In this document: positions 18,653 through 26,025 of the stretch, one piece after another
Layout: each line of letters begins with the position of its first letter
Numbering within the stretch: the first letter of the stretch is position 1
NCBI GenBank assembly: GCA_004214185.1
Contig: SGZG01000004.1
Location: forward strand, 1-59,459
From: Flavobacteriales bacterium
GTDB lineage: Bacteria > Bacteroidota > Bacteroidia > Flavobacteriales > Flavobacteriaceae
Reading direction: 5' to 3'
DNA length: 59,459 bases
Notes under the pieces: generated by a model
Told to the model about the DNA's origin: nothing
The model's input: only the letters and a program-made list of their open reading frames with translations
Database searches by the model: none
Position numbers and translations under genes: made by a program

Positions 18653-20319
18653 TTTCTAAAAAAAGTGTAAGTTTTTTTTGATTCATTTCCTACCATATCT
18701 TCAACGGAAATTTCAATCTCATTTTTTGTATTATTTTCAAAGTAAGAATCAAATTCATAGAATAATTCATCTTTTTTATATTCGTATTCAAATAAAATCC
18801 ACTTTCCATTAATTTTTACATTATATTTCTTTATTCCTGATTCATTGTCTTTTATCTTAAACTTTATAATCTTTTTTGTTGATATCCAGTCACCATTTTT
18901 AAAATTTAATGGTTTTATAGATGGTTTTATTGAATCATTTTTAATGTAATATGTTCCAAGTGATTTTGTTTTGACTGTAAATTTGTTGTTTTTATCCATC
19001 TTTACTGAAGCAAAAGATTCATCACCATCAAAATTTTTGTTCACAAGATAGTTACCTTTTTTCTGGTTCTTATTTAATAAACTAATTCTAATATTCTTAA
19101 ATAACGGAACGTATGGATTTATAATTTTTATTGTATCATTATTGGATTCAATTAATAGTTCTACATCCTTTAGAAAAGAATTTTTAGAAATTTGAATTGA
19201 TGATTCACCATAATCAAAGTTGTAATCCATTTCATCTACTATTTTTGTATTGAAATCAGTTAATTTTTGCGATTGGTTTAATTTATTAATATTGTTTCCT
19301 TTTATTATTGGTATAATAACTTTAGTTGTATTTCTTTTCATATCAGAAATTTCAATTAAAAATTCTGATTCTTTATCATTAATTTCAATAAATCCATTGC
19401 CTTGGCTTGTGTATATACTCAAATCATTTCCTTTGTCTTTGAATAACTTAATTATCCTTCTCTTATTTTTGACATAAAACATATAATCAATCAATGTTTT
19501 TATTTTTATTGACTCTTGAAAATAAAAGGAATCAAAGTTAAAATCTATACTTTTTTTGTTATTATAAAAACTAGAAAACCTGTAAATTCCATTTTTGTTT
19601 GGAGCTAAATCTTGCCTATCAAATCCGGTAATTCCAAATCCTACTCTACCATTCAAACTTATTTTCTCACTTACATACAATGAGTCATTGATTTTTTTTA
19701 TGTTTAATTTCAATGGAACTGTAGGATTTTTTAAACTATCAATTTGGTACAGATAAACCGAATTTATAGTTGGATGTCTTGAATCGTTTATTTTAAAATT
19801 AAAAAGTTTAGGATTTAATGCTTTTTGGTCCTTAGTTCTCCTAGTTTCAAAATGTAAGTGAGGCCCAAAAGATGATCCGGTATTACCTGACTTTCCAATA
19901 TCTTCATTTTTTCTAACTGGGAGTATGTTTTTTTTTAAGTAGTGATCAATTTGAAATGTTTTTTTTTCATATTGAATTTTTTTAATGTAGTTTTCAATTT
20001 CCTCGCTAAAATTTTTTAGATGAGCATATACGCTAGTGTATCCATTAGGATGATCTATATAGAGTGCTTTTCCAAAGCCACCGTGCTTGATACTTATTCT
20101 ACTTATATACCCATCTGCAGCGCTGTAAACAGTTAACCCTTCTTTAAATTTAGTTTTAAAGTCAAGTCCAGAGTGAAAATGACTACCTCTTAATTCTCCA
20201 AAATTTCCATTCAAAATAAGTTCAATATCAAGTGGGTTAGAAAAATAATCTTGTGGATAATTGTTTTGAGAGTATAAATTTTGAACGACCAATAAAATCA
20301 GAAAAAGCATCCTTTTCAT
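18649..20319 (-). CDS. M23 family (LytM-like) metallopeptidase
   Basis: 556 aa with a signal peptide (KRMLFLILLVVQNLYS, then Gln). The M23 domain occupies the first third: GSHFHSGLDFKT gives the first zinc His and Asp, YIDHPNGYTSVYAHL follows, and SSFGPHLHFETR supplies the HxH motif. These ligands are intact, so it should be an active peptidoglycan endopeptidase in the periplasm. The remaining 350 residues are beta-rich, with a possible Ig-like segment near the C-terminus (KDNESGIKKYNVKINGKWI). ATG start at 20319. Convergent 4-bp overlap with the desulfurase gene. Confidence 0.93.
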   Translation of the reverse strand: MKRMLFLILLVVQNLYSQNNYPQDYFSNPLDIELILNGNFGELRGSHFHSGLDFKTKFKEGLTVYSAADGYISRISIKHGGFGKALYIDHPNGYTSVYAHLKNFSEEIENYIKKIQYEKKTFQIDHYLKKNILPVRKNEDIGKSGNTGSSFGPHLHFETRRTKDQKALNPKLFNFKINDSRHPTINSVYLYQIDSLKNPTVPLKLNIKKINDSLYVSEKISLNGRVGFGITGFDRQDLAPNKNGIYRFSSFYNNKKSIDFNFDSFYFQESIKIKTLIDYMFYVKNKRRIIKLFKDKGNDLSIYTSQGNGFIEINDKESEFLIEISDMKRNTTKVIIPIIKGNNINKLNQSQKLTDFNTKIVDEMDYNFDYGESSIQISKNSFLKDVELLIESNNDTIKIINPYVPLFKNIRISLLNKNQKKGNYLVNKNFDGDESFASVKMDKNNKFTVKTKSLGTYYIKNDSIKPSIKPLNFKNGDWISTKKIIKFKIKDNESGIKKYNVKINGKWILFEYEYKKDELFYEFDSYFENNTKNEIEISVEDMVGNESKKTYTFFRN

Positions 20320-20385
20320 TGTTTTAAAAATACTATTTATTATGAAAAATTTAACACGTTCAATGATATTCTTTTAACTCTAAGA

Positions 20386-20417
20386 TTTGTTTAAGACTGT
20401 TAGTAATCTTAAATTTG
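20386..20417 (+). promoter_or_regulatory. Promoter of the coiled-coil/zapA operon (TTTG-N20-TAAATTTG)
   Basis: TTTG at 20386-20389 and TAAATTTG at 20410-20417 are separated by 20 bp, close to the Bacteroidetes consensus TTTG-N19-TAnnTTTG. Transcription would begin near 20424, about 13 bases before the first ATG. This is the best-matched promoter in the window. Confidence 0.65.
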
Positions 20418-20436
20418 AGAAAGATAGTATTGTTTA

Positions 20437-20724
20437 ATGTCAAATTCAATCGAAAATATTGTTCTATTAGAGTCAAATATTGAGAGTTTAAAATCTTTAA
20501 TAACTAATCTAAAGAATGAAAATTTTAAATACAATAAAGAAATTAAATCAATGGAAGAGACATTAGTTAAGCAAAAAAATGAGTTGAAGCAATGGAAGGA
20601 GAAATACAATTCATTGAAAATTGCAAATACTTTCTTAGGTAGTAATGATAAATCATTAACTAAGCTGAAGATTAACAATCTTATTAAAGAGTTGGATAAA
20701 TGTATATTAAGTTTAAGTTCATAA
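20437..20724 (+). CDS. Small coiled-coil protein upstream of ZapA (ZapB-like role possible)
   Basis: 95 aa, charged and helical, with heptad-like hydrophobics from residue 8 to 65 (IVLLESNIESLKSLITNLK, then long Lys/Glu-rich helix), followed by the stretch WKEKYNSLKIANTFLGSN and a short C-terminal helix ending in Leu-Ser repeats. Not similar enough to E. coli ZapB to name it. It stands 9 bp upstream of zapA in a shared transcript and has its own matched promoter, so a part in Z-ring assembly alongside ZapA is a reasonable guess, inferred from position alone. Confidence 0.8.
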   Translation: MSNSIENIVLLESNIESLKSLITNLKNENFKYNKEIKSMEETLVKQKNELKQWKEKYNSLKIANTFLGSNDKSLTKLKINNLIKELDKCILSLSS

Positions 20725-20733
20725 ATCTATTGA

Positions 20734-21018
20734 ATGCAAAAAATAAAACTAACAATAGCCAATAGGGTATATCCATTAAATGTTCCAGTTGAACAGGAGG
20801 AAGGTTTGCGTTTAGCATCAAAAAAAATAGATATTATGATTAAACATTTTGAAGAAAATTACGCCGTAAAGGACAAACAGGATGTTCTTGCTATGTGTGC
20901 TCTTCAACTTGCAACTCAAACAGAACAAGAAACTATTTCTGAAGCTAAAACTAATGAAGAGATTAATAAAAAACTTGAGAAGATAAATCAATCAATCAAA
21001 GAGATTATTAATTCATAG
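20734..21018 (+). CDS. zapA: Cell division protein ZapA
   Basis: 94 aa. ZapA binds FtsZ and bundles its filaments at mid-cell. The N-terminal domain shows IKLTIANRVYPLNVPVEQE and LRLASKKIDIMIKHFEENY, then KQDVLAMCALQLATQTEQE leads into the C-terminal dimerisation coiled coil. Length is normal. It follows the coiled-coil gene by 9 bp and is followed by a structured RNA, the same order (zapA then 6S RNA) seen in many bacteria. Confidence 0.93.
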   Translation: MQKIKLTIANRVYPLNVPVEQEEGLRLASKKIDIMIKHFEENYAVKDKQDVLAMCALQLATQTEQETISEAKTNEEINKKLEKINQSIKEIINS

Positions 21019-21042
21019 TACGTTCATTAAAATAATATATTA

Positions 21043-21207
21043 CTGCCTACATCAATTTTTTTGATAAACTCAACGCGAATTTTTTTATAAAGAGTGAGTC
21101 TTTTCTGCTAAAGCATGCCTTAAATAGGATTCTTGATCAGTTAGTTAGCTCTAAACTTGTTTATACAAGAGTTTATACAAAACATTCATGATGTAGGCTT
21201 TTTTTTT
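21043..21207 (+). ncRNA. ssrS: Structured RNA downstream of zapA, probable 6S RNA
   Basis: A non-coding stretch with a clear fold. GCCTACATCA (21045-21054) pairs perfectly with TGATGTAGGC (21189-21198), followed by nine Ts, which form both closing stem and terminator. Inside it, ATAAACTC (21064-21071) pairs with GAGTTTAT (21169-21176), and CTTGT/ACAAG (21156-21169) forms a small hairpin. A long rod with a large central opening, about 165 nt, directly after zapA, fits 6S RNA, which binds the RNA polymerase holoenzyme in stationary phase. The exact 5' end and a promoter are not visible. A different structured leader for rny cannot be excluded, but the terminator argues for a separate RNA. Confidence 0.75.
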
Positions 21208-21226
21208 AATTAATAATTAAATAGTT

Positions 21227-22795
21227 ATGGAATTTTTTACAAATAATTGGTTTTTATTAATAGGTTTAGGTCTAATACTTGGTTTTGTAATTTCTAAATT
21301 TTTAGAAAAATCATCAATTAATAAATCTATAGATAATGCTAGAAAAGAAGCTGATAATATTTTAAAATCAGCTGCAGTTGAAGGAGAAAACATAAAAAAA
21401 GATAAGATTTTTCAAGCAAAAGAAAAATTTTTAGAACTTAAATCCGAGCATGAAAAGTACATACTTAATAAGGAAAAAGGTTTGACCGAAACCCAAAAAA
21501 GAATAAAAGACAAGGAGTCTCAAGTCTCTAATGAACTTTCAAAAAACAAAAAATACAATCAAAGTCTTACTGATAAAATATCATCATTTGATAAAAAATT
21601 AGAACTTCTAGAAAAGAAAAATCAACAGGCTGAAAAACTTCATAAAGAACAAGTTGAGAAGCTGGAAAAGCTTTCTGGAATGTCTGCTGACGAGGCAAAA
21701 AAAGAATTGGTACAATCATTAAAAGAACAAGCCAAAACAGAAGCTTTAGAATTGACTCAAAATATTATAGAAGATGCCAAGCTTTCTGCTAGACAAGAAG
21801 CAAAGAAAATTGTAATTAGTACCATTCAAAGAGTTGGAACTGAAGAAGCAATTGATAATTGTGTTTCGGTATTCAACATTGAATCTGATGATGTAAAAGG
21901 GAGGATTATAGGAAGAGAAGGACGAAACATTAGAGCAATTGAATCTGCTACTGGAGTTGAAATAATTGTTGATGATACACCTGAGGCGATAATTCTATCA
22001 TGTTTTGATTCAGTCAGAAGAGAGGTTGCAAGACTTTCATTACACAAATTAGTAACTGATGGTAGAATTCATCCAGCCAGAATTGAAGAAGTTGTTAAGA
22101 AGACACAAAAAGAAATTGAAAATGAGATTGTTGAAGTGGGTAAAAGAACTGTAATTGATTTAGGTATACATGGCTTAAATCCCAATTTAATAAAAGCAGT
22201 TGGTAGAATGAAATATAGATCATCGTATGGACAAAACTTGTTGCAACACTCTAGAGAAGTTGCAAAATTATGTGGAATCATGTCGTCTGAACTAGGATTA
22301 AATTCTAAAATTGCAAAAAGAGCAGGTTTACTGCATGATATAGGAAAAGTTCCAGAGGAGGAAACTGAAACTCCACATGCACTTCTAGGAATGCAATGGG
22401 CTGAAAAATATGGTGAAAAACCTGATGTTTGTAATGCGATTGGGGCTCATCATGATGAAATAGAAATGAACAATTTAATATCTCCAATTGTTCAAGTATG
22501 TGATGCTATCTCAGGAGCAAGACCTGGTGCAAGAAGACAAGTGCTAGATAGCTATATTCAACGACTTAAAGAGATGGAAGATATAGCATATTCTTTTAAG
22601 GGAGTAAACAAAGCGTTTGCAATTCAAGCAGGACGTGAATTAAGAGTGATGGTTGAGAGTGAGAAAATTTCTGATGATCATGCTGCAAAGTTATCTTTTG
22701 AAATTTCTCAAAAAATTCAAACTGATATGACTTATCCAGGACAAGTTAAAGTCACTGTTATTAGAGAAACAAGAGCGGTAAACATAGCATCTTAA
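21227..22795 (+). CDS. rny: Ribonuclease Y
   Basis: 522 aa. Membrane-anchored endoribonuclease that begins mRNA decay. Layout matches RNase Y: one N-terminal transmembrane helix (residues about 8-25, [18 protein letters not shown]), a long charged coiled coil to about residue 200, a KH domain with [15 protein letters not shown], and an HD domain with [23 protein letters not shown] and [12 protein letters not shown] start 19 bp after the RNA terminator, so it is probably transcribed from a promoter of its own or by read-through. Confidence 0.97.
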   Translation: MEFFTNNWFLLIGLGLILGFVISKFLEKSSINKSIDNARKEADNILKSAAVEGENIKKDKIFQAKEKFLELKSEHEKYILNKEKGLTETQKRIKDKESQVSNELSKNKKYNQSLTDKISSFDKKLELLEKKNQQAEKLHKEQVEKLEKLSGMSADEAKKELVQSLKEQAKTEALELTQNIIEDAKLSARQEAKKIVISTIQRVGTEEAIDNCVSVFNIESDDVKGRIIGREGRNIRAIESATGVEIIVDDTPEAIILSCFDSVRREVARLSLHKLVTDGRIHPARIEEVVKKTQKEIENEIVEVGKRTVIDLGIHGLNPNLIKAVGRMKYRSSYGQNLLQHSREVAKLCGIMSSELGLNSKIAKRAGLLHDIGKVPEEETETPHALLGMQWAEKYGEKPDVCNAIGAHHDEIEMNNLISPIVQVCDAISGARPGARRQVLDSYIQRLKEMEDIAYSFKGVNKAFAIQAGRELRVMVESEKISDDHAAKLSFEISQKIQTDMTYPGQVKVTVIRETRAVNIAS

Positions 22796-22804
22796 AATTA
22801 ATCT

Positions 22805-24409
22805 ATGATTAAAAAATTTTTCTTTCTTTTTTTAATTATTGCTGGTTGCTCAGAAAACATAAATAACCAAAAACCTAACATATTATTTATTATGTCCGAT
22901 GATCATGCCTATCAAGCTATAAGTGCTTATGATCAAAGGTTAATTAAAACTCCAAACATTGATAGAATTGCTAAGGAAGGAATGCTTTTTACTAATGCAT
23001 CTGTTACAAACTCAATTTGTGCACCCTCAAGAGCAGTTATTTTAACTGGCAAACATAGTCACATTAATGGCAAAATTGATAATGGTAAGCCTTTTGACAC
23101 TACTCAAGTTACTTTCCCACAATTATTTCAAAAAGCTGGATATCAAACAGCCATGTTTGGTAAATTGCATTTTGGTAATAATCCTAAGGGAGTTGATGAT
23201 TTTTTGATTCTTCCTGGTCAAGGAAGTTACATAAATCCAAGATTTATTGGAAGGGATAATGACACAATAATTACAGGGTATGTTACTGATATAATTACTG
23301 ATGTAACCTTAAATTGGCTAGATAAAAAAAGAGATAAATCAAAGCCATTTATGATGATGTATCTTCACAAAGCTCCTCATCGTCCGTGGTGGCCAAGTCC
23401 AGAAAAATTTGCTGAATTTTATAACAAAAAATTTCCTGAACCTGAAACTTTATTTGATAATTACAACGGAAGGGGAATAGCTGCAAAGACCGCAGAAATG
23501 AATATTTTAACTCATATGCAATATATGCATGACAGTAAAATCAGACCTAGTACATTAGAAAGTATGGAAAAAGTTGAACCTGAGATTAAGTACATAAGAG
23601 GAGAGTCAGTTGTAAGACCTGGTCCGAATGGTTTTATGGGCCCATTTAATCGCGCCAACGATGACCAGAAAAGAAAATATAATGTGACTTTAGATAAAAT
23701 TAATGCTGATTTTAAAAATAATTGGCCTCTAATGAACGACAAAGAAAAGATGAGTTGGAAATTTCAAAGGTATATGCAAGATTATCTCGCAACAATTTCC
23801 TCTGTGGATGATAATGTAGGAAGAGTTTTGAACTATTTAGATGAAAATAAATTAAGTAAAAATACAATTGTAGTTTATACATCAGATCAAGGTTTTTATT
23901 TAGGAGAACATGGATGGTTTGATAAAAGATTTATTTATGATGAATCGTTTAAAACACCACTTTTGGTAAGATGGCCAAATCAAATAAAGCCAGGTACAAC
24001 GTCTGATGAAATGGTTCAGAATTTGGATTTTGCTCAAACTTTTTTAGAAGCAGCTATGATTGACATCCCCTCTGACATGCAAGGGGAAAGTTTAATTCCT
24101 ATTTTTAAAGGTCAAAATGATCAATGGGATAGAGAATCTGTTTATTATCATTATTATGAATATCCATCAGTTCATATGGTAAAAAGACACTATGGGATTG
24201 TAAATAAAAAATATAAATTAGTGCATTTCTATTATGATGTTGATGAGTGGGAGTTGTATGACAGAGAGAATGATCCTAATGAAATGAAAAATGTATACAA
24301 CGATCCAAACTATATAGATATTGTTGAGAGTCTCACCGATGAATTGTATGAGTTAAGAAAAAAGTATAAAGATTCCAAAGAGTTAGATCAAAAGTTTCTA
24401 ACTAACTAA
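22805..24409 (+). CDS. Lipoprotein sulfatase (S1 family)
   Basis: 534 aa. The N-terminus is a lipoprotein signal with lipobox IIAGC (Cys15), so it is anchored to a membrane. Sulfatase hallmarks: PNILFIMSDDH (metal Asp32, Asp33), CAPSRAVILTGK with Cys72 in the CxPSR motif that is converted to formylglycine, AMFGKLHFG, KAPHRPWW and VYTSDQGFYLGEHG. It likely removes sulfate from an algal or animal polysaccharide; the substrate subfamily cannot be assigned here. Maturation requires a formylglycine-generating enzyme that is not encoded in the window. No SusC/SusD or glycoside hydrolase is adjacent, unlike a typical polysaccharide utilisation locus. Confidence 0.94.
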   Translation: MIKKFFFLFLIIAGCSENINNQKPNILFIMSDDHAYQAISAYDQRLIKTPNIDRIAKEGMLFTNASVTNSICAPSRAVILTGKHSHINGKIDNGKPFDTTQVTFPQLFQKAGYQTAMFGKLHFGNNPKGVDDFLILPGQGSYINPRFIGRDNDTIITGYVTDIITDVTLNWLDKKRDKSKPFMMMYLHKAPHRPWWPSPEKFAEFYNKKFPEPETLFDNYNGRGIAAKTAEMNILTHMQYMHDSKIRPSTLESMEKVEPEIKYIRGESVVRPGPNGFMGPFNRANDDQKRKYNVTLDKINADFKNNWPLMNDKEKMSWKFQRYMQDYLATISSVDDNVGRVLNYLDENKLSKNTIVVYTSDQGFYLGEHGWFDKRFIYDESFKTPLLVRWPNQIKPGTTSDEMVQNLDFAQTFLEAAMIDIPSDMQGESLIPIFKGQNDQWDRESVYYHYYEYPSVHMVKRHYGIVNKKYKLVHFYYDVDEWELYDRENDPNEMKNVYNDPNYIDIVESLTDELYELRKKYKDSKELDQKFLTN

Positions 24410-24413
24410 CTAA
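24398..24413. repeat. Tetranucleotide repeat (CTAA)x4 across two stop codons
   Basis: Four tandem CTAA units cover the final codons and stop of the sulfatase (TAA at 24407-24409) and the stop of the convergent TetR gene (TAG, complement of 24406-24408). Since the unit is not a multiple of three, loss or gain of a unit would change the last residues of both proteins. Confidence 0.9.
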
Positions 24414-25023
24414 CTTGTTGAATTCCAAGGTTTTTAATGAAACTGCCCATAGATTCCATAAATTCATTAAAAATAACGTCATCATCGTAAACCTTTCTTA
24501 CGCTCCTTACTCCTTCAAAAGCGCAAATTAGAGAAATTGCTGTAGAAGAGCTGTTTACTTTGCTGTTAATTTCTCCTCTGTATTTACCTATGTCAATTGT
24601 TTTTATTAATGCCTCTCTCCACTCTTCAATTAAAGTCTTAAGAATAATTCTAAAATCTTCTTCACTGTATCCTATTTCACCAATAAGATTATTGGCTGGG
24701 CAACCAAGTGCTTTTTCTCTTTCAGAGTAATTTTTGATTCGGTTTGTAAATACATCAAGAAGAAGCTCAGGAACGTTATTATTAATATCACTAAGTGGAA
24801 CAATAAACCCTTCTTTAATTCTTTTTCTAATAATGACCTCTATGACTTTTTTACCAATTTCATGCTTATTTTTAAAATGATGGTAAAAAGCTCCCTTGGA
24901 AAGGGATGTTTTTTTCATGATATCAGGTATGCTAGTGGCATTATAACCCTTTTCGTAAAATAAATCAAATGATTTATTTATAATTAATTCCTGTGTTTCT
25001 CTTGATTTTACTTCTTGTTTCAC
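24406..25023 (-). CDS. TetR/AcrR family transcriptional regulator
   Basis: 205 aa. The N-terminal helix-turn-helix is textbook TetR: SFDLFYEKGYNATSIPDI and TSLSKGAFYHHFKNKHEIG. The C-terminal ligand domain is unassigned; CPANNLIGEIG in the middle resembles the region found in a group of TetR regulators of quinone- or electrophile-responsive genes, but that is only a hint. GTG start at 25023. It is divergent from the DUF2892 gene; a perfect palindrome in the gap (25179-25196) is a good operator candidate, so it probably represses itself and/or the divergent operon. Confidence 0.93.
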   Translation of the reverse strand: MKQEVKSRETQELIINKSFDLFYEKGYNATSIPDIMKKTSLSKGAFYHHFKNKHEIGKKVIEVIIRKRIKEGFIVPLSDINNNVPELLLDVFTNRIKNYSEREKALGCPANNLIGEIGYSEEDFRIILKTLIEEWREALIKTIDIGKYRGEINSKVNSSSTAISLICAFEGVRSVRKVYDDDVIFNEFMESMGSFIKNLGIQQVS

Positions 25024-25178
25024 TTTATTGAAAAATTAAAGTAAATTTATTTTTTATAATAAAAATAGTTCGATTATGCTAAATTAACAATTTTTAATCC
25101 GAAAAAATATTTTTTTGTTAATTATTTAGCTCTAAATCAGTAACTTATTAATAAATATATAAATATTATAACAAATAA

Positions 25179-25196
25179 ACATACTATTTAGTATGT
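25179..25196. promoter_or_regulatory. Perfect palindrome, candidate TetR operator
   Basis: ACATACTA-TT-TAGTATGT: two exact 8-bp arms with a 2-bp centre. It lies in the middle of the 312-bp gap between the TetR gene and the divergent DUF2892 gene, 140-160 bp from each start. Size and symmetry are right for a TetR dimer. The rest of the gap (25024-25335) is A/T-rich without a gene; it also holds a 9-bp inverted repeat (AATTAACAA at 25082-25090, TTGTTAATT at 25115-25123) and the nested hairpin listed separately. Confidence 0.6.
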
Positions 25197-25243
25197 ATTT
25201 TTATAAATCTTATTTAAAATAATTTAATAATTAAAAACATAAC

Positions 25244-25297
25244 ATTAAGTTCTTAGAATATAGCTAAATAATTTTTTATATTTAGTGAGAACTTAAT
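25244..25297 (+). promoter_or_regulatory. Nested inverted repeat upstream of the DUF2892 gene
   Basis: ATTAAGTTCT (25244-25253) pairs exactly with AGAACTTAAT (25288-25297); inside, CTAAATA (25264-25270) pairs with TATTTAG (25279-25285) around an 8-base loop. No T-run follows, so it is not a terminator. It ends 38 bp before the DUF2892 ATG. It could be an mRNA leader structure or a second operator; nothing shows which. Confidence 0.45.
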
Positions 25298-25335
25298 TAA
25301 AAACAATAATCTAAAAAAATTTAATAAATTTTATT

Positions 25336-25566
25336 ATGAATGCACAAAAAAACATCCTAAAAGTTAGAGCTCACGATGCTATAGTAGGATTACTTTATTT
25401 AATCAGTGTTGGACTAACTCTTTACACATCTAACTTAGACTTTTTATGGATTGCTGTTGGAGTTGGAGGGCTTCAAATAATAAGCCCAATAACTAAGTTT
25501 TGTCCGGTATATTTTATTTTAAATAAATTAATGCCTGAAACTGATCCTATGCAAAATGGTAAATAA
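25336..25566 (+). CDS. DUF2892 (YgaP-like transmembrane domain) protein
   Basis: 76 aa. HDAIVGLLYLISVGLTLYTS and WIAVGVGGLQIISPITKF form two transmembrane segments followed by CPVYFILNKL, the standard DUF2892 pattern (xxxGxxxLIxG...LxxGxxG..CPxYxxL). In some bacteria this domain is fused to a rhodanese; here it stands alone. Function is unknown. First gene of a tight four-gene unit: the next start is 2 bp after its stop. A TetR regulator is divergent. Confidence 0.88.
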   Translation: MNAQKNILKVRAHDAIVGLLYLISVGLTLYTSNLDFLWIAVGVGGLQIISPITKFCPVYFILNKLMPETDPMQNGK

Positions 25567-25568
25567 AT

Positions 25569-26018
25569 ATGGCAACTAGATTACTGTTTTTTACCGCCAT
25601 TTTTTTTTTATCATTTAATGCTCATTCACAGTCTAAAATTTCCGAAAAGGATTCTTTAGAAATAATGAGTGTTATGACTTTTCAAGAAAACGCTTGGAAC
25701 AAAGCTGATGTGAATTCTTTTATGATGGGTTATCACAATTCAGATGAGTTAGTTTTCTCTGGAAAAAACGGACCTACATATGGATGGAATAACATAAAAC
25801 AGAGATATCTTAATTCTTATCCTAATGCTGAAATTATGGGTAAGTTGTCCTTTGATGTTAAAAAAATAAGGTTAGTCTCAGAAAATTCTGCTTATTTAAT
25901 AGGAGAGTATTATTTGAAAAGGAACTCTAGTGACAGCTATGGTCATTTCACACTTCTTTGGAAAAAAATTAATAATAAATGGTTTATAATTAGCGATCAT
26001 ACAACCGCGGCTGATTAA
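25569..26018 (+). CDS. Secreted NTF2-like (SnoaL/DUF4440) protein
   Basis: 149 aa with a signal peptide (MATRLLFFTAIFFLSFNAHS, then Gln). The mature part has the cone-like NTF2 fold pattern: QENAWNKADVNSFMMGYHNS, then alternating strands ending FTLLWKKINNKWFIISDHT, which is characteristic of DUF4440/SnoaL-like proteins with a closing His. Such proteins act as small-molecule-binding or isomerase-like modules; no substrate can be inferred. 2 bp after the DUF2892 gene and 7 bp before the VWA gene. Confidence 0.85.
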   Translation: MATRLLFFTAIFFLSFNAHSQSKISEKDSLEIMSVMTFQENAWNKADVNSFMMGYHNSDELVFSGKNGPTYGWNNIKQRYLNSYPNAEIMGKLSFDVKKIRLVSENSAYLIGEYYLKRNSSDSYGHFTLLWKKINNKWFIISDHTTAAD

Positions 26019-26025
26019 TATTAAA

